A stretch of 13,709 nt of DNA from CAYJPV01 sp964396055 (GTDB taxonomy: Bacteria; Acidobacteriota; Vicinamibacteria; Vicinamibacterales; JAKQTR01): NCBI GenBank assembly GCA_964396055.1, contig CAYNDV010000124.1, forward strand, positions 1-13,709. The letters run 5' to 3'. Position numbers and translations under genes: made by a program. This document shows positions 1 through 6,543 of the stretch, one piece after another (positions within the stretch are counted from its first letter, which is position 1; each line of letters starts with the position of its first letter). The notes under the pieces are model-generated. The model was not told the origin of the DNA. It made no database searches and worked only from the letters and a program-made list of their open reading frames with translations.

Positions 1-1
1 C

Positions 2-1240
2 GGGCCGGCGGCGCGCACGGCCGTGTGGCTCGGGCTGGGCGCAGCCGACCCCGACGGCGCCCCGGCGCAGGTGCTGGCGGCCCTGACCGGGCCCGACGCC
101 GACCTCCAGCAGGCCGCGGCGTCGCGCATGGGCGCCGTGATTCCGCCAGGGGGCATCGGGCCCATCTGCGACGCGTTTCCGCGCCTCGGCGAGGCGGCAC
201 AGGTGCAGGTGCTCGCGGCGCTGACGGGATTCCCGCCCGAACGCGTCCGTGCCACCGTGGCGCAGGCGGCCCGCAGCGCCTCACTGCCGGTCAGGCTGGC
301 GGCGATGAAGGCGCTCGAAGCGGTCGGCGACGCCTCGGTGGTGTCCCTGGCGGCCGAGACGGCCGCCACGGCGCGCGGGGCCGAGCAGACGGCGGCGCGC
401 AGCCTGCTCGGGGGGCTCAAGGGCCGGGCCGTCGAGGACCAGATGCTGAAGATGCTGGCCGGCAACCCGTCGGAAGGCGTCACGGGAGAACTGCTGCTGG
501 CCCTGGCCGACCGCCGTGTCTTCCGGGCCAAGGAGGCCGTCGTGGCCGCCCTCGACTCCGCATCGCCGCGCGTGCGCCTGCAGGCGCTCCGGGGCCTGAG
601 GTTCGTCGGCACGCCCTCGGACCTGTCTCGCGTGGTCGACCTGCTGCTGGCCAGCGGCGACGATCTTGAGCGGGCGGAGGCCGAGAAGACGGTGGCGGCC
701 CTGGCGCTGAAGGTGGGGGCGGCCGAGACGCGGGCCCGCGCCCTCCGGATGCGGATGATGACCGAGCGGGATCCCGCCACGCGGGCGCGCCTGCTGGGGG
801 TGTTCCCGCTGCTGGGCGACAACTCCGCGCTGTCCGTGCTGCGCACGTCGCTCGCGGCGCCCGACGCCCAGGTGGCGGACGCCGCCGCGCGGGCGCTGGC
901 GGCCTGGCCCGATCCCGTGGCCAAGGACGACCTGCTGCGGCTGGCCACGGACGCGAAGGACGAGACCCATCGGCTGCTGGCGCTGAACGGGTTCATCCGC
1001 CTGGTCGGCACCCAGCCGCACCGCCGGCCCGAATCGGCCGTGGCGGACCTGAAGACCGCGGCGGGCTTGGCAGCGAGGCCGGAAGAAAGGAAACTGGTAC
1101 TGGGAGCGCTGGGAACGTTCCCGTGCGCGGCCGGCCTCGAGCTGGCCCGCACGTTCCTGGCGGACGCCGCAGTCAAGGCGGAGGCGCAGGCCGCGATCGA
1201 CGCGATCACGGCGGCGTCGTCCCGTGGTCCACGGCGGTAG
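2..1240 (+). CDS. HEAT-repeat protein, 5' end outside window
   Basis: The frame is open from base 2 to a TAG stop at 1238-1240, giving about 412 visible residues. A GTG at 23 is only an internal codon candidate; no ribosome binding site precedes it, so the gene almost certainly starts upstream. The protein is almost entirely Ala/Leu/Arg-rich helix pairs of about 30-38 residues, with recurring patterns such as SASPRVRLQALRGL, AQVADAAARALAAW and SLPVRLAAMKALEAV, typical of HEAT/PBS-lyase-like repeats. Such repeats form solenoid scaffolds for protein contacts; no enzymatic motif is visible in this part. A catalytic or secretion domain could lie in the missing N-terminus. The gene is followed after 27 bp by a secreted discoidin-like gene on the same strand, so the two are probably co-transcribed. 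The stop codon lies inside a short hairpin. The fold assignment is fairly sure; the cellular role is unknown. Confidence 0.8.
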   Translation, partial: GPAARTAVWLGLGAADPDGAPAQVLAALTGPDADLQQAAASRMGAVIPPGGIGPICDAFPRLGEAAQVQVLAALTGFPPERVRATVAQAARSASLPVRLAAMKALEAVGDASVVSLAAETAATARGAEQTAARSLLGGLKGRAVEDQMLKMLAGNPSEGVTGELLLALADRRVFRAKEAVVAALDSASPRVRLQALRGLRFVGTPSDLSRVVDLLLASGDDLERAEAEKTVAALALKVGAAETRARALRMRMMTERDPATRARLLGVFPLLGDNSALSVLRTSLAAPDAQVADAAARALAAWPDPVAKDDLLRLATDAKDETHRLLALNGFIRLVGTQPHRRPESAVADLKTAAGLAARPEERKLVLGALGTFPCAAGLELARTFLADAAVKAEAQAAIDAITAASSRGPRR

Positions 1241-1256
1241 CGCCGAAGGGCGCTAC
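1237..1256 (+). repeat. 8-bp hairpin enclosing the stop codon of the HEAT gene
   Basis: GTAGCGCC at 1237-1244 and GGCGCTAC at 1249-1256 are perfect inverted repeats around a GAAG loop. The TAG stop codon (1238-1240) is in the left arm, and the ribosome binding site of the next gene begins 3 bp after the right arm. No T-tract follows. It may be a weak attenuator, an mRNA-stabilising stem or a dispersed palindrome; only the structure is seen. Confidence 0.5.
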
Positions 1257-1282
1257 GCGGAGGAAAGGTGAGAACGCACGTG

Positions 1283-1948
1283 ATGAAGCACATGATCGTC
1301 TGCACGATGGCCACCGCGCTGCTCGTGGCGCCCGCCGCCGCCCGGCAGGCGACGGACAAGGAAGAACTCAAGTTGAAGCTCCCGAAGCCGATGTTCATCG
1401 GGACGCCGACCAACATCAAGAGCCCGAACCTCGAGCCCATCACCGGCAAGTCGCGCGCGCCGTTCATGGTGCCGAAGGGCACGGCGCTCCTGTCGCTCAA
1501 GAAGGCGGTCAAGGCGAGCGACATGCAGCCGGTGATCGGCGAGCTCGACATGATCAACGACGGGGAGAAGGAGGGCGGCGACGGGTACTTCATCGAACTC
1601 GGGCCCGGCAAGCAGTGGGTCCAGATCGATCTGGGCGCGTCGTACAACCTGCACGCCATCCTGGCCTGGCACTATCACAGCCAGGCGCGCGTTTACCGGG
1701 ACGTCGTCGTCCAGGTGTCCGATGACAAGGACTTTCTGAAGGGCGTGACGACCGTCTTCAACAACGACCACGACAATTCGTCCGGGCTCGGCATCGGGAA
1801 GGACAAGGAGTACATCGAGGTGGCCGAGGGCAGGCTCTTCGATCCGAAGGGCGCCGCGGGCCGCTACGTGCGCCTGTACTCGAACGGGAACACGTCGAAC
1901 GATTTGAACCACTACGTCGAGGTCGAGGTCTTCGGCACGAAACGATGA
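1283..1948 (+). CDS. Secreted discoidin/F5-8C-like domain protein
   Basis: About 221 residues from ATG 1283. The N-terminus MKHMIVCTMATALLVAPAAA is a classic Sec signal peptide with a likely AXA cleavage site near residue 21, so the protein is exported. The mature part has a galactose-binding-like pattern: a WVQIDLGASYNLHAI strand pair (the usual ligand-face core of discoidin domains), then VVVQVSDDKDF and, near the end, AGRYVRLYSNG followed by a final VEVEVFG strand. These domains bind carbohydrate or other surface ligands; no catalytic residues are evident. The start is ambiguous: GTG 1268 lies 4 bp after GGAGG (1259-1263), while GTG 1280 and ATG 1283 lie 8 and 11 bp after AGGTGA (1266-1271). 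ATG 1283 gives the cleanest signal peptide. The stop overlaps the next gene's start (ATGA), indicating translational coupling. The exact ligand cannot be told. Confidence 0.8.
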   Translation: MKHMIVCTMATALLVAPAAARQATDKEELKLKLPKPMFIGTPTNIKSPNLEPITGKSRAPFMVPKGTALLSLKKAVKASDMQPVIGELDMINDGEKEGGDGYFIELGPGKQWVQIDLGASYNLHAILAWHYHSQARVYRDVVVQVSDDKDFLKGVTTVFNNDHDNSSGLGIGKDKEYIEVAEGRLFDPKGAAGRYVRLYSNGNTSNDLNHYVEVEVFGTKR

Positions 1949-3477
1949 GCCGAGCCGCCTTCGGCAGCCTGATCCTGGCGGCCCTGGCCCTCGCGCTGGT
2001 CTTCCGCCTGCCGGCCCTCGACCGGCGGCCGATGCACCACGACGAGGCCAACCAGGCCGTCAAGCTCGGCGAGCTGCTGGAGACCGGCGACTATCGCTAC
2101 GATCCCTCGGACCATCACGGGCCGACGCTCTACTACCTCGGGTGGGCGTCGGCCCGGCTGTCTGACCGGCCGACGCTGGCCAGTCTGGACGAACGGACGC
2201 TCCGGCTGGTGCCGGTCGTCTTCGGCGCCGGACTGATCCTCTTGTGCGCCGCGGCCTCTCGCGGCCTCGGCCGCCCGGCCGTCACGGCGGCGGCGGCCCT
2301 GTTCGCCCTCTCACCGGCCTTCACGTTCTACAGCCGGTTCTTCATCCAGGAGTCGATCTTCGTCTTCCTCTCGCTGGGCCTCCTGCTGGCGGCCGGCCGG
2401 TATGCCATGCGTCCGGGCCCGGAGGCGGCGGCTGCTGCCGGCCTTTGCGCGGGACTGCTGTATGCGACCAAGGAGACGTCGGTCATCGTGCTGGCGGCGG
2501 TCGTCGTCGCGGCCGTCGTCGCCTGGCGGACGACGAGGCACGCGAGACCACCCGCCCCGTCGTTTCGCCCGGTGGCCCACGGCGCCCTCGCGCTGGGGGT
2601 GGCGCTGGCCGTTGCCGCGGCGTTCTTCACGGCCTTCTTTCAGCACCCAGCCGGGCTCATCGACTCGGTGCGGGCCTTTGTCACCTACGTCGACCGCGGC
2701 GCCGGGGCCACGGTCCACGTCCAGGACTGGTCCTACTACCTGCGCCTGCTCCTCTGGTCATCGTCGGGCGGGCTGGTCTGGACCGAGGCGGGGGTCCTGC
2801 TGCTCGCAGCGGCCGGCCTCGTGGCGGCCGTCCGATCGGAGCCGGGGGCCTTCTGGCCGCGGTACGTGGCCCTCTATGCCGTGATCGCCACAGGCGTCTA
2901 CTCGGCGATTCCCTACAAGACGCCGTGGAACCTGCTTCCGTTCTACGCCGGCCTGGTGCTGATGGCGGGAACGGGGCTCACAGCGATCGCCGGTCTGGCG
3001 CGCTCTCGTGCGGGGACGGCGGCGATCGTCGCGTGCGCCGCCCTGGGCGCCGTGCACATGGGCGATCAGAATTACCTGGCGAACGGCCCGTACGCGGCCG
3101 ACGAGCGCAACCCCTGGGTGTATGCCCACACGTCGAACGACTACCTGCGCCTGGTGGAGCGGGTGCGCGGCGTGCGTGCGGCGCACGCGGATGGCACGCG
3201 GATGCGCGTCGATGTGCTGGCCGGCCCCCACGAACAGTGGCCGACGCCGTGGTACCTGCGCGACATGCCGCACGTCGGGTACTGGGCGCGCGCGGACGAG
3301 GCGGGCGCGATCGACGGCGTGCCCGTCATCATCGCCTCGCAGGACAGCGCGCCCGCCGTGGACGCCGCCGTCGGGGACCGCTACGTCTCGGAGTTCTACG
3401 CCCTGCGGCCGGAGGTCTTCCTCAGCCTGTACGTGGAGCGCGGGCTGTGGGAGCGGTATCTGGCAGGCAGACAGTAG
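1945..3477 (+). CDS. Agl23/TIGR03663-like multi-pass membrane protein (GT39-like)
   Basis: 510 residues, starting at an ATG that overlaps the previous stop by 4 bp. The N-terminus resembles lipid-linked-sugar glycosyltransferases of the PMT/ArnT (GT-C) type: one membrane segment (about 8-20), then RRPMHHDEANQ with an acidic pair at D33-E34 on the outer face, where GT-C enzymes carry their catalytic or metal-binding Asp/Glu, and a DHHGPTLYYLGW stretch. About nine to ten hydrophobic segments follow up to roughly residue 375, then a soluble C-terminal domain of about 130 residues. Length and N-terminal motif fit TIGR03663, annotated as flippase-associated protein Agl23; in archaea and Chloroflexi it occurs with other membrane proteins of glycan assembly. 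The likely role is membrane sugar transfer or support of lipid-linked glycan export, by inference only. It is the last gene of the unit with the HEAT and discoidin genes; a 7-bp periodic tract starts at its TAG stop. Confidence 0.78.
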   Translation: MSRAAFGSLILAALALALVFRLPALDRRPMHHDEANQAVKLGELLETGDYRYDPSDHHGPTLYYLGWASARLSDRPTLASLDERTLRLVPVVFGAGLILLCAAASRGLGRPAVTAAAALFALSPAFTFYSRFFIQESIFVFLSLGLLLAAGRYAMRPGPEAAAAAGLCAGLLYATKETSVIVLAAVVVAAVVAWRTTRHARPPAPSFRPVAHGALALGVALAVAAAFFTAFFQHPAGLIDSVRAFVTYVDRGAGATVHVQDWSYYLRLLLWSSSGGLVWTEAGVLLLAAAGLVAAVRSEPGAFWPRYVALYAVIATGVYSAIPYKTPWNLLPFYAGLVLMAGTGLTAIAGLARSRAGTAAIVACAALGAVHMGDQNYLANGPYAADERNPWVYAHTSNDYLRLVERVRGVRAAHADGTRMRVDVLAGPHEQWPTPWYLRDMPHVGYWARADEAGAIDGVPVIIASQDSAPAVDAAVGDRYVSEFYALRPEVFLSLYVERGLWERYLAGRQ

Positions 3478-3511
3478 GCAATAGAAGCAAGAAGCAAGAA
3501 GCAAGAAGGGA
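3475..3511 (+). repeat. Heptamer tract A, starting at the Agl23-like gene's TAG stop
   Basis: From the stop codon onward the sequence runs in 7-bp steps: TAGGCAA, TAGAAGC, AAGAAGC, AAGAAGC, AAGAAGG. This is the GAAGCAA unit repeated three times from 3484, then GAAGGGA. The stop TAG at 3475 is followed by a second TAG exactly 7 bp later at 3482. It forms the left arm of the inverted repeat with tract B. Confidence 0.85.
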
Positions 3512-3575
3512 TCGCGCTGTCCAACCGTAAAGCCGTGTGCACCGTGTCCCTTCTGGATTCTTGCTTCTTGCTTCT
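3483..3575. terminator. Large inverted repeat between convergent genes, possible bidirectional terminator
   Basis: Bases 3483-3511 and 3547-3575 are reverse complements at 27 of 29 positions, separated by a 35-bp loop. The arms are heptamer tracts A and B, which face each other. The stem sits in the 129-bp gap between the convergent Agl23-like gene and the acyl-CoA dehydrogenase, where a bidirectional terminator would be expected. There is no clean U-run after either arm, so termination is inferred from position and stem strength only. Confidence 0.5.
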
Positions 3576-3609
3576 GACGAGCCTCAAGCCCCGAGCCCCA
3601 GGCCCCCTA
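3547..3609 (-). repeat. Heptamer tract B, starting at the acyl-CoA dehydrogenase TAG stop
   Basis: Read on the minus strand from the stop codon, nine 7-bp steps stay in register: TAGGGGG, CCTGGGG, CTCGGGG, CTTGAGG, CTCGTCA, GAAGCAA, GAAGCAA, GAATCCA, GAAGGGA. The unit changes from a G-rich type to GAAGCAA without losing phase. The junction TCGTCAGAAGCAAGAAGCAA is also found in tract C at 6350 in the opposite orientation. Confidence 0.85.
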
Positions 3610-5229
3610 GTCCGTGACTTTGAACCCGGTCAACTGCTCGGCGACGAAGTTCATGTCGTCGAGGCCGCCCGCCTGCAGCGCGATGGCGCCCTCGAGATTG
3701 CCGAGTTTCTGCAGCCGGGCGAACTCGTCGGCGCCCACCAGGCCCGAGGCGCTGACCGCCGCCAGGATCCGGGCCGGCACGGACAGCACCACCTGGCTGG
3801 CCCACAGCCGGGCCTGCGCCTTCAGGAGCGGCGTGCCCTTCGCCGCCGCGGCGCGCGTGAGCGCCACCGCCGTCTCGACGTCGGCCATCGCCGTCGCGAA
3901 CTCGAAGGCGATGTGCTGCTGGCGGACGAGCTTGGCCTTGAACGCCATCTGGGCGGCCTCGGCGAGGAACCGCGCGGCCTGTGCCGTGGCCGGTCCGCCC
4001 GCGTCGCGGGCGCCCTCCACCTCGTCGGCCATGCGCGTGTAGAACTGACCCTTGCTGCGCACGGCTTCGCGCATCCGGAAGATGCCGATGATGCTCTGCT
4101 GGATCTCTGACGTGCCCTCGTAGATGGTGAGGATGCGCGCGTCGCGACGGATCTTCTCCACCTCGAAGTCCACGCAGTACCCGTAGCCGCCCAGGGCCTG
4201 CACGGCATGGTCGGCCGCCACGTTGCCGGCCTCCGTGGCGAACAGCTTGGCGACGGATCCCTCGACCTGGCGGTCGGTGTTGCCGCTGTCGAGCAGGTCG
4301 GCCGTGAATTCGATGTAGGCCTGGGCCGCCGCCAGCCGGACGCTGTCGGCGACGAGCAGCTTGTGCGTGAACCCCTGCTTCTCGGCGAGGTAGGTGCCGA
4401 ACTGCTTCCGCTGCTTCGAGTAGGCGATGCCCTTCTCGAGGGCGGCCTGGCCCGCGCCCAGCCCGAAGGCCGCCACCATCAGCCGGGTGAACCCGAACAC
4501 TTCATTGGCCTGCTTCAGCCCCTCGCCCTCGCGTTCGCCGACGATGTTCTCCGCCGGGATGATCACGTCCTGCAGCAGCACCTGGGCGGTGTCCGACAGG
4601 CGGATGCCGTGCTTGATTTCGTGGCGGCCCGGCGTCAGGCCAGGGGTGTGCCGCTCGACGACGAAGAACGTCGGCCCGTCGGGAGCCTTCGCCAGGATCG
4701 TGTAGAGGTCGGCGATCGATCCGTTCGAGATGAACTGCTTCACGCCGTTCAGGCGGTAGTGGGTGACCCGTCCTTCGGCGTCGGTGACGCGCGTGGCTTC
4801 CGTCTTGAGGTTCTGGACGTTCGAGCCGGCCTCGGGTTCCGTTACACCGTAGGCGACGATGAGGCCTTCCTCGGCGATGCGGCCGATCCACTTCGTCTTC
4901 TGCTCATGGGTGCAGCCGACGCGGATGGGGTCGGTGCCGAGCGCCACGGCCAGCATGGCCGTCGCCAGGCCGAGGTCGACCTTCGCGAACTCCTGGGACA
5001 GGCGGTAGACGTCGAAGGCGCCGCCGCCCATGCCGCCGTAGTCGTCGGGCAGGAACACGAGGTGCAGCCCCACGTCGGGTCCCAGCATGGCGCGGACGAC
5101 GTCGGCCGGGCACGTGTCGGTCTCGTCCCACTTCAGGCGCTTCTCGAGGGGGGCCTCACGTTCCGTGAACTCCTTCAACGTCTTGATGATGAGGTCGAGA
5201 TCGTCACTGTCCAGCCGCTTCAACTGCAT
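3607..5229 (-). CDS. Acyl-CoA dehydrogenase, long form with C-terminal extension
   Basis: 540 residues. It should catalyse FAD-dependent alpha,beta-dehydrogenation of an acyl-CoA, passing electrons to an electron-transfer flavoprotein in the cytoplasm. Visible landmarks: N-terminal helical domain (about 1-125), the flavin-region signature YGVTEPEAGSN (127-137), a middle beta domain to about 230, the C-terminal helical domain with RKQFG (274-278) and QALGGYGY (344-351), and TIYEGTSEIQ (368-377), where E371 aligns with the catalytic base of MCAD-type enzymes. About 145 further residues follow, longer than the usual 380-residue enzyme, as in VLCAD-like forms; substrate length cannot be told. The start is set by GGAGGT at 5235-5240, 5 bp before ATG, and by family homology beginning here. 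A GTG at 5439, overlapping the ThuA stop, opens the same frame 70 codons upstream through the 42-bp repeats, but that extension looks unlike any ACAD N-terminus. It is downstream of ThuA on the same strand. Confidence 0.92.
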   Translation of the reverse strand: MQLKRLDSDDLDLIIKTLKEFTEREAPLEKRLKWDETDTCPADVVRAMLGPDVGLHLVFLPDDYGGMGGGAFDVYRLSQEFAKVDLGLATAMLAVALGTDPIRVGCTHEQKTKWIGRIAEEGLIVAYGVTEPEAGSNVQNLKTEATRVTDAEGRVTHYRLNGVKQFISNGSIADLYTILAKAPDGPTFFVVERHTPGLTPGRHEIKHGIRLSDTAQVLLQDVIIPAENIVGEREGEGLKQANEVFGFTRLMVAAFGLGAGQAALEKGIAYSKQRKQFGTYLAEKQGFTHKLLVADSVRLAAAQAYIEFTADLLDSGNTDRQVEGSVAKLFATEAGNVAADHAVQALGGYGYCVDFEVEKIRRDARILTIYEGTSEIQQSIIGIFRMREAVRSKGQFYTRMADEVEGARDAGGPATAQAARFLAEAAQMAFKAKLVRQQHIAFEFATAMADVETAVALTRAAAAKGTPLLKAQARLWASQVVLSVPARILAAVSASGLVGADEFARLQKLGNLEGAIALQAGGLDDMNFVAEQLTGFKVTD

Positions 5230-5234
5230 CGTGA

Positions 5235-5240
5235 ACCTCC
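5235..5240 (-). promoter_or_regulatory. Ribosome binding site that fixes the acyl-CoA dehydrogenase start
   Basis: GGAGGT on the minus strand lies 5 bp upstream of ATG 5229. It supports this start over the in-frame GTG at 5439. Confidence 0.75.
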
Positions 5241-5250
5241 AGAACGACAG

Positions 5251-5410
5251 AACAACCCCGGATTGATTTCCCTCGAGATCCGGGCGGGCGCAAACAATCC
5301 CGGATTGATTTCCCTTGAGATCCGGGCGGGCGCAAACAATCCCGGATTGATTTCCCTCGAGATCCGGGCGGGCGCAAACAATCCCGGATTGATTTCCCTT
5401 GAGATCCGGG
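5251..5410 (-). repeat. Four 42-bp tandem repeats between thuA-like and acyl-CoA dehydrogenase genes
   Basis: Copies start at 5251, 5293, 5335 and 5377, with no spacers. The fourth is cut after 34 bp, at ATCCGGG, and continues into an inverted half-copy. Copies differ only at a few bases: copies 1 and 3 have CTCGAG where 2 and 4 have CTTGAG, and copy 1 has one extra C. Within each unit CCCGGAT and ATCCGGG form an inverted pair 14 bp apart, and on the minus strand CAATCC-G-GGATTG is palindromic. 42 is a multiple of 3, so the tract stays open as a 14-residue repeat in the minus frame that leads into the acyl-CoA dehydrogenase. Candidate roles are a protein-binding array, a processed leader or a selfish repeat; none is proven. 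Confidence 0.92.
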
Positions 5411-5431
5411 AGGGAAATCAATCCGGGATTG
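5379..5431 (-). terminator. 21-bp perfect palindrome just after the thuA-like stop codon
   Basis: Bases 5379-5399 and 5411-5431 are perfect inverted repeats around an 11-bp loop. In the minus-strand transcript the stem begins 4 bases after the ThuA stop codon (5436-5438) and is followed by a short UUUG. Position and strength fit a terminator or an mRNA-processing or stabilising stem between the two genes; the U-run is too short to be sure of intrinsic termination. Confidence 0.5.
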
Positions 5432-5435
5432 GTAA

Positions 5436-6224
5436 TCACCGTGTGGCGTACGGGTTGGTCGGCTTCGGGTCCTCACCGGCACCCGGCATGCGTGCCGCCC
5501 ACAGCATACCGCGCTGCATGATCGTACGCGCCTCCGGGACGTTGAAGTCGGCCGCCACGTGCCCGAGTGATGAATGGAACACGCGTCCCTGTCCGTACAG
5601 CTTCTTCCACGCCACCGGCATCACCGCGCCCGCAATCCACGGCGCGTGCTGGCCGCTGAAGGTGGTCGTGGCCAGCACCTCCACGTTCGGGTCGACGAGC
5701 ATGTAGTACTGCTCGGACTTCATCGTGAAGGTCGCGAGCCCGCGCGTGATCGGGTCCTGCGGCTTCGTGATGTGCACCGTGTATTCGATGATGTTGCCGG
5801 GGTGGGCCGCCCACGACCCGCCCACCATGAACTCGTACTCGGTGTTGCTGCGGAACGCGTCGCTCAGCCCGCCGTGCCAGCCCGCCAGGCCCACGCCGCT
5901 GCGGACCGCCTCGAGCAGGGCCTTTTCCTGCGGCGGCGTGATCCGGCCCATCGTATGGCACTGGACGATCAGGGCCAGGGTCTTGAGCTTCGCCGCGTCC
6001 AGGTAAGCGTCCAGCGTGTCCGATACCTCGACCTCGAAGCCCTGTTCCGTCAGCCACGGGACGAACACGTCGACCGTCTGTTTCGGTTCATGGCCGGGCC
6101 AGCCGCCCCAGACGACCAGCACCTTCTTCTTCGCCGCGGGGGCCTGCGCCGCCGCGCCGGGCCCGAACGCAGGCACCGCCAGCAGCGCCGCTACCACGAG
6201 TGCCGAGATGAGCCGTGTGTGCAT
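5436..6224 (-). CDS. Secreted ThuA-domain protein (trehalose-utilisation/3-keto-sugar family)
   Basis: 262 residues. It has an N-terminal Sec signal peptide (MHTRLISALVVAALLAVPAF, cleavage around residue 27 after AAA), so it acts outside the cytoplasm. The rest is a ThuA domain of class I glutamine-amidotransferase-like fold: VLVVWGGWPGHEPKQ (35-49), GLAGWHGG (112-119), FMVGGSWAAHPG (132-143), a SEQYYMLVDP stretch (170-179) and PVAWKKLYGQGRVFHSSLGH (203-222), all typical of the family. ThuA from rhizobia takes part in 3-keto-trehalose metabolism, and the family is commonly linked to 3-keto-sugars; the reaction of this protein is not known. The ATG at 6224 is chosen for the signal peptide and the GGAGA 6 bp upstream; the frame is open for 46 more codons, but those are repeat sequence. 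It precedes the acyl-CoA dehydrogenase on the same strand, with a palindrome and tandem repeats between. Confidence 0.9.
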   Translation of the reverse strand: MHTRLISALVVAALLAVPAFGPGAAAQAPAAKKKVLVVWGGWPGHEPKQTVDVFVPWLTEQGFEVEVSDTLDAYLDAAKLKTLALIVQCHTMGRITPPQEKALLEAVRSGVGLAGWHGGLSDAFRSNTEYEFMVGGSWAAHPGNIIEYTVHITKPQDPITRGLATFTMKSEQYYMLVDPNVEVLATTTFSGQHAPWIAGAVMPVAWKKLYGQGRVFHSSLGHVAADFNVPEARTIMQRGMLWAARMPGAGEDPKPTNPYATR

Positions 6225-6279
6225 GATGTCTCCGGCTGCCTGCTGAGCGAGGGGCGTTCGTGCCGCAGGCAATCCTGCA

Positions 6280-6288
6280 ATTCTAGCA
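6280..6288 (-). promoter_or_regulatory. Possible extended -10 promoter for the thuA-like gene
   Basis: On the minus strand TGC-TAGAAT matches an extended -10 (TGN plus 5 of 6 of TATAAT), about 55 bp upstream of the ThuA start. No -35 box is visible; the expected position falls in the G-rich heptamer tract. This is a motif match only. Confidence 0.3.
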
Positions 6289-6292
6289 GGGA

Positions 6293-6383
6293 CGTGGGGC
6301 GGGGGGCATGGGGCGTGGGGTTCGAGGCGTGGGGTTTCAGGCGTGGGGTTCGTCAGAAGCAAGAAGCAAGAAGCAAGAATGGA
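6293..6383 (+). repeat. Heptamer tract C in the divergent intergenic region
   Basis: Thirteen 7-bp steps in one register: CGTGGGG, CGGGGGG, CATGGGG, CGTGGGG, TTCGAGG, CGTGGGG, TTTCAGG, CGTGGGG, TTCGTCA, then GAAGCAA three times, then GAATGGA. It is the longest tract and the only one not starting at a stop codon. It shares the TCGTCA-GAAGCAA junction with tract B, and a GGATCRCGCYGTC tail with the flank of tract A. It fills the middle of the 319-bp gap between the thuA-like gene and the FG-GAP gene; the rest of that gap holds only the two candidate promoters. Confidence 0.88.
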
Positions 6384-6426
6384 TCACGCCGTCACGCCGT
6401 CGCGCCGAACGGCCCAACGGCCTGCC

Positions 6427-6455
6427 TTGACACCCCCAGTCGGCCCGCGCACAAT
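6427..6455 (+). promoter_or_regulatory. Candidate sigma-70 promoter for the FG-GAP gene
   Basis: A perfect TTGACA at 6427-6432 is followed after 17 bp by CACAAT at 6450-6455 (4 of 6 matches to TATAAT). The implied transcript starts near 6462, leaving a leader of about 80 bases before ATG 6544. Spacing and orientation are right, but this is a motif match without experimental support. Confidence 0.45.
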
Positions 6456-6543
6456 CGAGGCCGGCGCGCGCGCCCCCGGCTCCTCCGCGCCCGCCACGCC
6501 CCCACCTTACCAGCCATCCGCGGTTCCATGACGGGAGGGGCCC

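Noticed and set aside
5251..5431. CRISPR-like array
   Set aside because: The 42-bp units are directly adjacent with no unique spacers, and no cas gene is present; it is a plain tandem repeat.
4207..5706. Long plus-strand ORF (499 codons) opposite the acyl-CoA dehydrogenase
   Set aside because: It is antisense to a gene with clear family motifs, has unusual composition and crosses the 42-bp repeats; a shadow frame of GC-rich DNA.
6225..6362. 46-codon upstream extension of the thuA-like gene
   Set aside because: It encodes the heptamer repeat DNA and would bury the signal peptide; ATG 6224 has its own ribosome site.
6343..6531. Small ORF with the RSKKQEA peptide
   Set aside because: The peptide is only the translation of the GAAGCAA heptamer; the same peptide appears at the other tracts, so it is not evidence of a gene.
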